Positions 20,911 through 23,879 of a stretch of 23,879 nt of DNA are shown here, one piece after another. Source of the stretch: Deltaproteobacteria bacterium (GTDB lineage: Bacteria; Desulfobacterota; Desulfobacteria; Desulfobacterales; Desulfatirhabdiaceae); contig JAJYBO010000010.1 in NCBI GenBank assembly GCA_021778975.1, positions 1 through 23,879 of the forward strand, written 5' to 3'. The stretch's first letter is position 1; the number at the start of each line of letters is the position of its first letter. The notes below the pieces were generated by a model that did no database searches, was not told where the DNA came from, and saw only the letters and a program-made list of their open reading frames with translations. The translations under genes and the position numbers were made by a program.

Positions 20911-21381
20911 TCAACATTTGAGTTGAGATATAATTTGTTCGGGCTGCCTTCCATATGCCAGAAGCGTGATATTCCGGGTATCGTCTTCGAGAATATCCAT
21001 CTGGACGGACAGATATTCTCGCAGGCTGCCGGACGGAAGTCTTTCCGCCCACTCGATGGCAACCACCGCCGTATCGTTTTCCAGAATATCGTTCAGGCCG
21101 ATATCGTCAAAATCCATATCGGACAGCCGGTAGATATCCAGATGTATCAGGGGAAGCCGGCCCGGATATTCGTTCATCAGCGTGTAGGACGGACTGGTGA
21201 CGTAATAGCCGTCCGGAACAAGCAATCCTTTCGCGAGGCCCTGAATCAAAACCGTTTTTCCGCTTCCCAGGGTGCCCGTGAGCGCAATGAGAAGACCTGT
21301 CGTAGCTTGTTCGCCAATTTTTTGTCCGATCTGGCGGGTTTCCTCGTGGCTCTGGGAATGCAGTAAAAGCGAAACTGTCAT
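20911..21381 (-). CDS. tsaE: tRNA t6A threonylcarbamoyladenosine ATPase TsaE
   Basis: ATPase partner of the TsaB-TsaD complex that makes the t6A modification at position 37 of ANN-decoding tRNAs. The Walker A motif is GTLGSGKT (36-43). SPSYTLMNEY is the switch-like segment and HLDIYRL follows. EWAERLP near residue 113 is also conserved. The 156-residue length is normal. ATG 21381 lies 7 bases after the nnr stop, with GAAGGA overlapping that stop, so the two are cotranscribed. The stop codon lies within the 11-base sequence repeated on the other side of the palindromic element, so the element sits exactly at the gene's 3' end. Confidence 0.95.
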   Translation of the reverse strand: MTVSLLLHSQSHEETRQIGQKIGEQATTGLLIALTGTLGSGKTVLIQGLAKGLLVPDGYYVTSPSYTLMNEYPGRLPLIHLDIYRLSDMDFDDIGLNDILENDTAVVAIEWAERLPSGSLREYLSVQMDILEDDTRNITLLAYGRQPEQIISQLKC

Positions 21382-21388
21382 GGATGTC

Positions 21389-22957
21389 TTATCCTTCTAT
21401 GGCAGCGGCGGACCACATGTTCCTGAATACCTGTGGCAGCATGTTTGCAATTTCCGATGCCAGAAATCCGAAGGGTCCCACGGAGCTGGACAGCATGTCG
21501 GCGGCTTTTCCGTGGATATATACCCCTGCACACGCCGCGGCCCCCGGCGTCAGCCCCTGAGCCAGAAGTCCTGCAATGATACCGGTCAGAACATCGCCCA
21601 TACCGCCTGCAGCCATGCCGGAATTGCCCGTCGGATTGATGTCCACCGTTCCATCCGGATGGCCAATTACGGTGCGCGCGCCTTTCAATACCAAATGCAC
21701 CCGATAGGTCGTCGCAAACCATCGGGCGCATTCAATACGGTCTGCCTGAATATCCGAAACATTTGCCCCTGTCAACCGGGACATTTCACCAGGATGTGGT
21801 GTTAAAACAGCCGGTGCTTTCAGACGCTGCAATATGTCCAGGTGGCCGCAGAGCGCGTTCAGTCCATCCGCATCCACCACGATGGGAATAGTGATATGAT
21901 CGAGAATTTTCAGCACCAGCACTTGCGTCTCCGGGGCAATTCCTATCCCCGGCCCGATGGCCAGACATTTTTTTCCTGAAAGATTTTTGAAAATACCATC
22001 CGCCATGATATCTCCCAAGAATTCATCGTGAGAATCTCCGAACGGCAGGGTCATGGCTTCTGGAATCGCGGATTGAATGATAGAATTGATTCCTCCAGGA
22101 ATCCCCAGTGTCACCAGCCCCGCCCCGGATCGCAGCGCACCCAGCCCCGCCAGGGCTGCGGCCCCCGCCTTGCCGGTCGCTCCTGCCAGCAGCATCGCAT
22201 GACCATGGGCGCCCTTATGACTGTCAGGTTCTCTGGATGGCAGCACCGGTGTGACAATTTCCGGTGTCAACAACCGGAATGAAGGCCCCACCTCCTGAAC
22301 GACAAACGCTGGAATGCCAATATCCACAATTTCGAGTCGCCCCGTGAACGCGGTACCCGGAAATACCATATGGCCAATTTTTGCCCACCCGAACGTGACA
22401 GTGGTATGTGCATGGATACACACGCCGCAGGGTCTGCCGGTATCGGCATTCAGGCCGGAAGGAATGTCCACCGCCAGAACCGGCAGTGACTGTGCGTTGA
22501 CAAATTCGATAACTTCCCTGTAAAGCCCCGTAACATCGGCATTGATACCTGTTCCCAAAAGCGCATCCACCCATAAATCGCAGCGTCGCATACCGGGCTG
22601 TTCCCGAAGAAAAGCGGCGGCGTCCGGAATTTCAATGACCGGAACATTCAGCGGATACAGCAGATTTAAATTAAGGGCGGCATCGCCCCTGATCTGGGAA
22701 CATTCCGCCAGCAGATACACCGTGACGTCCACCCCTGCACCGGACAAACAACGGGCGATCACAAAGCCGTCGCCGCCGTTGTTTCCTTTTCCGGCGGCCA
22801 CCCCGACATGCCGCTTGCGAATATCCGGAAATGCCTTTAAAAGAATTTTCGCAGCGCCTCTGCCAGCGTTTTCCATCAGGAGCCTTCCGGGAAGCCCGAA
22901 AGTTTCGATTGTCGCCCTGTCTATTTGTTGCATTTGTCGAGCGGTAACCAGATACAT
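21389..22957 (-). CDS. nnr: Bifunctional NAD(P)H-hydrate epimerase / ADP-dependent dehydratase
   Basis: Repairs damaged NADHX and NADPHX. The N-terminal YjeF_N domain (about 1-215) epimerises the R and S hydrates and shows LMENAGRGAA, AGKGNNGGDGFVIAR and DALLGTG. The C-terminal ribokinase-like domain (about 230-520) dehydrates the S form using ADP. It shows the SHKGAHGHAMLLAGATGKAGAA start, AIGPGIG, VDADGLNAL, LTPHPGEM and the catalytic GNSGMAAGGMGDVLTG. The 522-residue fused arrangement is common in bacteria. ATG 22957 has TAAGGA upstream. It lies 21 bases after ybeY and 7 bases before tsaE; nnr beside tsaE is a common arrangement. Confidence 0.96.
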   Translation of the reverse strand: MYLVTARQMQQIDRATIETFGLPGRLLMENAGRGAAKILLKAFPDIRKRHVGVAAGKGNNGGDGFVIARCLSGAGVDVTVYLLAECSQIRGDAALNLNLLYPLNVPVIEIPDAAAFLREQPGMRRCDLWVDALLGTGINADVTGLYREVIEFVNAQSLPVLAVDIPSGLNADTGRPCGVCIHAHTTVTFGWAKIGHMVFPGTAFTGRLEIVDIGIPAFVVQEVGPSFRLLTPEIVTPVLPSREPDSHKGAHGHAMLLAGATGKAGAAALAGLGALRSGAGLVTLGIPGGINSIIQSAIPEAMTLPFGDSHDEFLGDIMADGIFKNLSGKKCLAIGPGIGIAPETQVLVLKILDHITIPIVVDADGLNALCGHLDILQRLKAPAVLTPHPGEMSRLTGANVSDIQADRIECARWFATTYRVHLVLKGARTVIGHPDGTVDINPTGNSGMAAGGMGDVLTGIIAGLLAQGLTPGAAACAGVYIHGKAADMLSSSVGPFGFLASEIANMLPQVFRNMWSAAAIEG

Positions 22958-22978
22958 TGCGATATCCTTACGATTTTC

Positions 22979-23452
22979 TCATTCCCATAAAAACCGAATG
23001 CCAGAGCCGGGAACGGATTGTTGAACCAGCTCCAGCAGGCTTTTGGAACGCATTTCCATCTTTTTGGTTTCCTCCGGTCCCATCTCATGGTGATATCCGG
23101 CCAGGTGCAGCATTCCATGAATCAGAAGCTCGATCAGACGCTGCCGCAGTGAAATCCCGGCCTCCTGCGCTTCCCTTTCCGCCGTGTCCAAAGATATCAC
23201 GACATCTCCGAGCAAAAAAGGTGATACGCTGGTGAAATCGCCTTCCTGCATGGGAAACGAAATAACGTTGGTGGGGCCTTCACGATGCAGATATTCTTGA
23301 TGGATGACCGCTATTTGTGGATCACTGACGATGACGAGCGATAGCTCATGATCAGGATAGCCCAAGTCGTTTAAGATGACCTGAGCTGTTTGTGCGAGGA
23401 TCTTGCGGGGTATCCTTTTCCGATTTTGCCGGTTGGTTATCAGAACGCCCAT
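22979..23452 (-). CDS. ybeY: Endoribonuclease YbeY (rRNA maturation factor)
   Basis: Zinc-dependent single-strand RNase involved in 16S rRNA 3' maturation and ribosome quality control. The metal motif HGMLHLAGYHH (H-x3-H-x5-H) and the preceding PTNVISFPM and LLGDVVISLDTA segments are diagnostic. ATG 23452 gives 157 residues and matches the family N-terminus (MGVLITNRQ). The alternative ATG 23467 would add only five residues. The coding sequence overlaps the end of the upstream HD-domain gene by 101 bases in another frame, which is unusually long. The 3' end lies 21 bases before nnr. Neighbourhood with a PgpH-type gene is common in Gram-positive and delta-type bacteria. Confidence 0.94.
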   Translation of the reverse strand: MGVLITNRQNRKRIPRKILAQTAQVILNDLGYPDHELSLVIVSDPQIAVIHQEYLHREGPTNVISFPMQEGDFTSVSPFLLGDVVISLDTAEREAQEAGISLRQRLIELLIHGMLHLAGYHHEMGPEETKKMEMRSKSLLELVQQSVPGSGIRFLWE

Positions 23453-23879
23453 CTTTAGCCTTTCCATTGATTAATACCAGGGTATCGCTGTATTCCACCC
23501 GGTGATGATGAATGCCGTTGAGAATTTTGTTGAATGTCTTGGCGATGCTGTTGAGATCTTTCAGGGTGAGTTCGCAATTGTCGAGCTGACCGTCCGAAAA
23601 TATCTTGTTAATCAGTCTCTGAACCAACCCCTGTATTCTGGAAGGGGTCGGATTGTCCAGCGTTCTGGAGGCGGCTTCCACCACGTCGGCCAGCATCAGA
23701 AGTCCTGCCTCACGTGTCTGCGGTTTGGGGCCAGGATACCGGTAATCATCCATCTGAACTTCTTTTTCACCTTTGAGGAGTTTGGCTTTTTCGTAAAAAA
23801 AACTCATCAGGCTGGTGCCGTGAGATTGCTGAATGGTATCCGCGATATTCTGCCCCAATTTATGGGTTTTGGCCAGTTC
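23352..23879 (-). CDS. 7TM-HD domain phosphodiesterase, PgpH-like (C-terminal part)
   Basis: Only the last 175 residues lie in the window; the frame is open to the right edge. The visible part begins ELAKTHKLGQNIADTIQQSHGTSLMSFFYEKAK, which matches the end of the HD domain of PgpH/YqfF proteins, including the late His of the HGTS motif. LMLADVVEAASRTL and the IQGLVQRLINKIFSDGQLDNCELTLKDLNSIAKTF segment follow. Full family members carry an extracellular domain and seven membrane helices upstream and hydrolyse cyclic-di-AMP; those parts and the HD pair itself are not visible. After HHHRVEY the protein has a polar, disordered-looking tail of about 45 residues, much of it encoded in the 101-base overlap with ybeY. 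Cyclic-di-AMP hydrolysis is inferred by family only. Confidence 0.85.
   Translation of the reverse strand, partial: ELAKTHKLGQNIADTIQQSHGTSLMSFFYEKAKLLKGEKEVQMDDYRYPGPKPQTREAGLLMLADVVEAASRTLDNPTPSRIQGLVQRLINKIFSDGQLDNCELTLKDLNSIAKTFNKILNGIHHHRVEYSDTLVLINGKAKDGRSDNQPAKSEKDTPQDPRTNSSGHLKRLGLS
23459..23465 (-). promoter_or_regulatory. Ribosome-binding site for the ybeY start
   Basis: GGAAAGG on the minus strand sits 6 bases before ATG 23452 and overlaps the alternative ATG at 23467. It favours 23452. It lies inside the coding sequence of the upstream HD-domain gene. Confidence 0.5.

Noticed and set aside
1..23879. CRISPR arrays, tRNA or rRNA genes, transposases, toxin-antitoxin or phage-defence genes
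   Set aside because: No regularly spaced repeats, cloverleaf-like segments or matching protein motifs were seen by eye on either strand.

Overview
The window reads as ordinary chromosomal DNA of a Gram-negative anaerobe, most likely a member of the Desulfobacterota (Desulfobacterales-like). This placement is inferred from protein style, namely a divergent transketolase, a beta-helix GlmU-like protein beside GlmM and a bacterial STELLO-family protein. A palindromic intergenic repeat of a type I associate with these genomes adds some support. No marker gene settles it. There are no rRNA or tRNA genes, CRISPR arrays, phage genes or insertion sequences, and no gene-free stretch longer than about 225 bases.

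Layout. (1) 1-2498, plus strand: the 3' part of a divergent transketolase, then coaE. (2) 2567-10969, minus strand: a tightly packed run of eleven genes read right to left. The order is a SYLF-domain protein, a tiny two-helix membrane protein, an unknown 180-residue protein, a histidine phosphatase, a C39-like peptidase, a GT-B glycosyltransferase, a NodB-type deacetylase, a STELLO-family glycosyltransferase, a Cof-type HAD phosphatase, a long class II aldolase and a small acidic-tailed protein. Most junctions overlap or abut, so translation is probably coupled. This is the most unusual part of the window. (3) 11145-13076: htpG, divergent from that run, with its own terminator. (4) 13287-15920: a beta-helix GlmU-like protein followed by glmM. 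(5) 15931-16653, minus: a Bax-inhibitor-1-like membrane protein. (6) 16878-18810, plus: ispF then cysS. (7) 18882-19328, minus: a small heat-shock protein with an inverted repeat over its promoter. (8) 19493-23879, minus: a probable run of a 7TM-HD protein (partial), ybeY, nnr and tsaE. A palindromic repeat element then separates these from lysC.

How the genes fit together. Most are housekeeping: coenzyme A, amino sugars, isoprenoids, Cys-tRNA, tRNA t6A, NAD(P)H repair, rRNA maturation, aspartate-family amino acids and chaperones. The accessory candidate is the glycosyltransferase / deacetylase / STELLO / HAD set with an upstream exported peptidase. It looks like a pathway that builds and trims a glycan or glycoconjugate; its product cannot be read from the sequence. 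Several genes start inside the longest open frame (coaE, the deacetylase, STELLO, SYLF, htpG, the GlmU-like gene, ispF, cysS, ybeY). Starts given here follow ribosome-binding sites and family N-termini.
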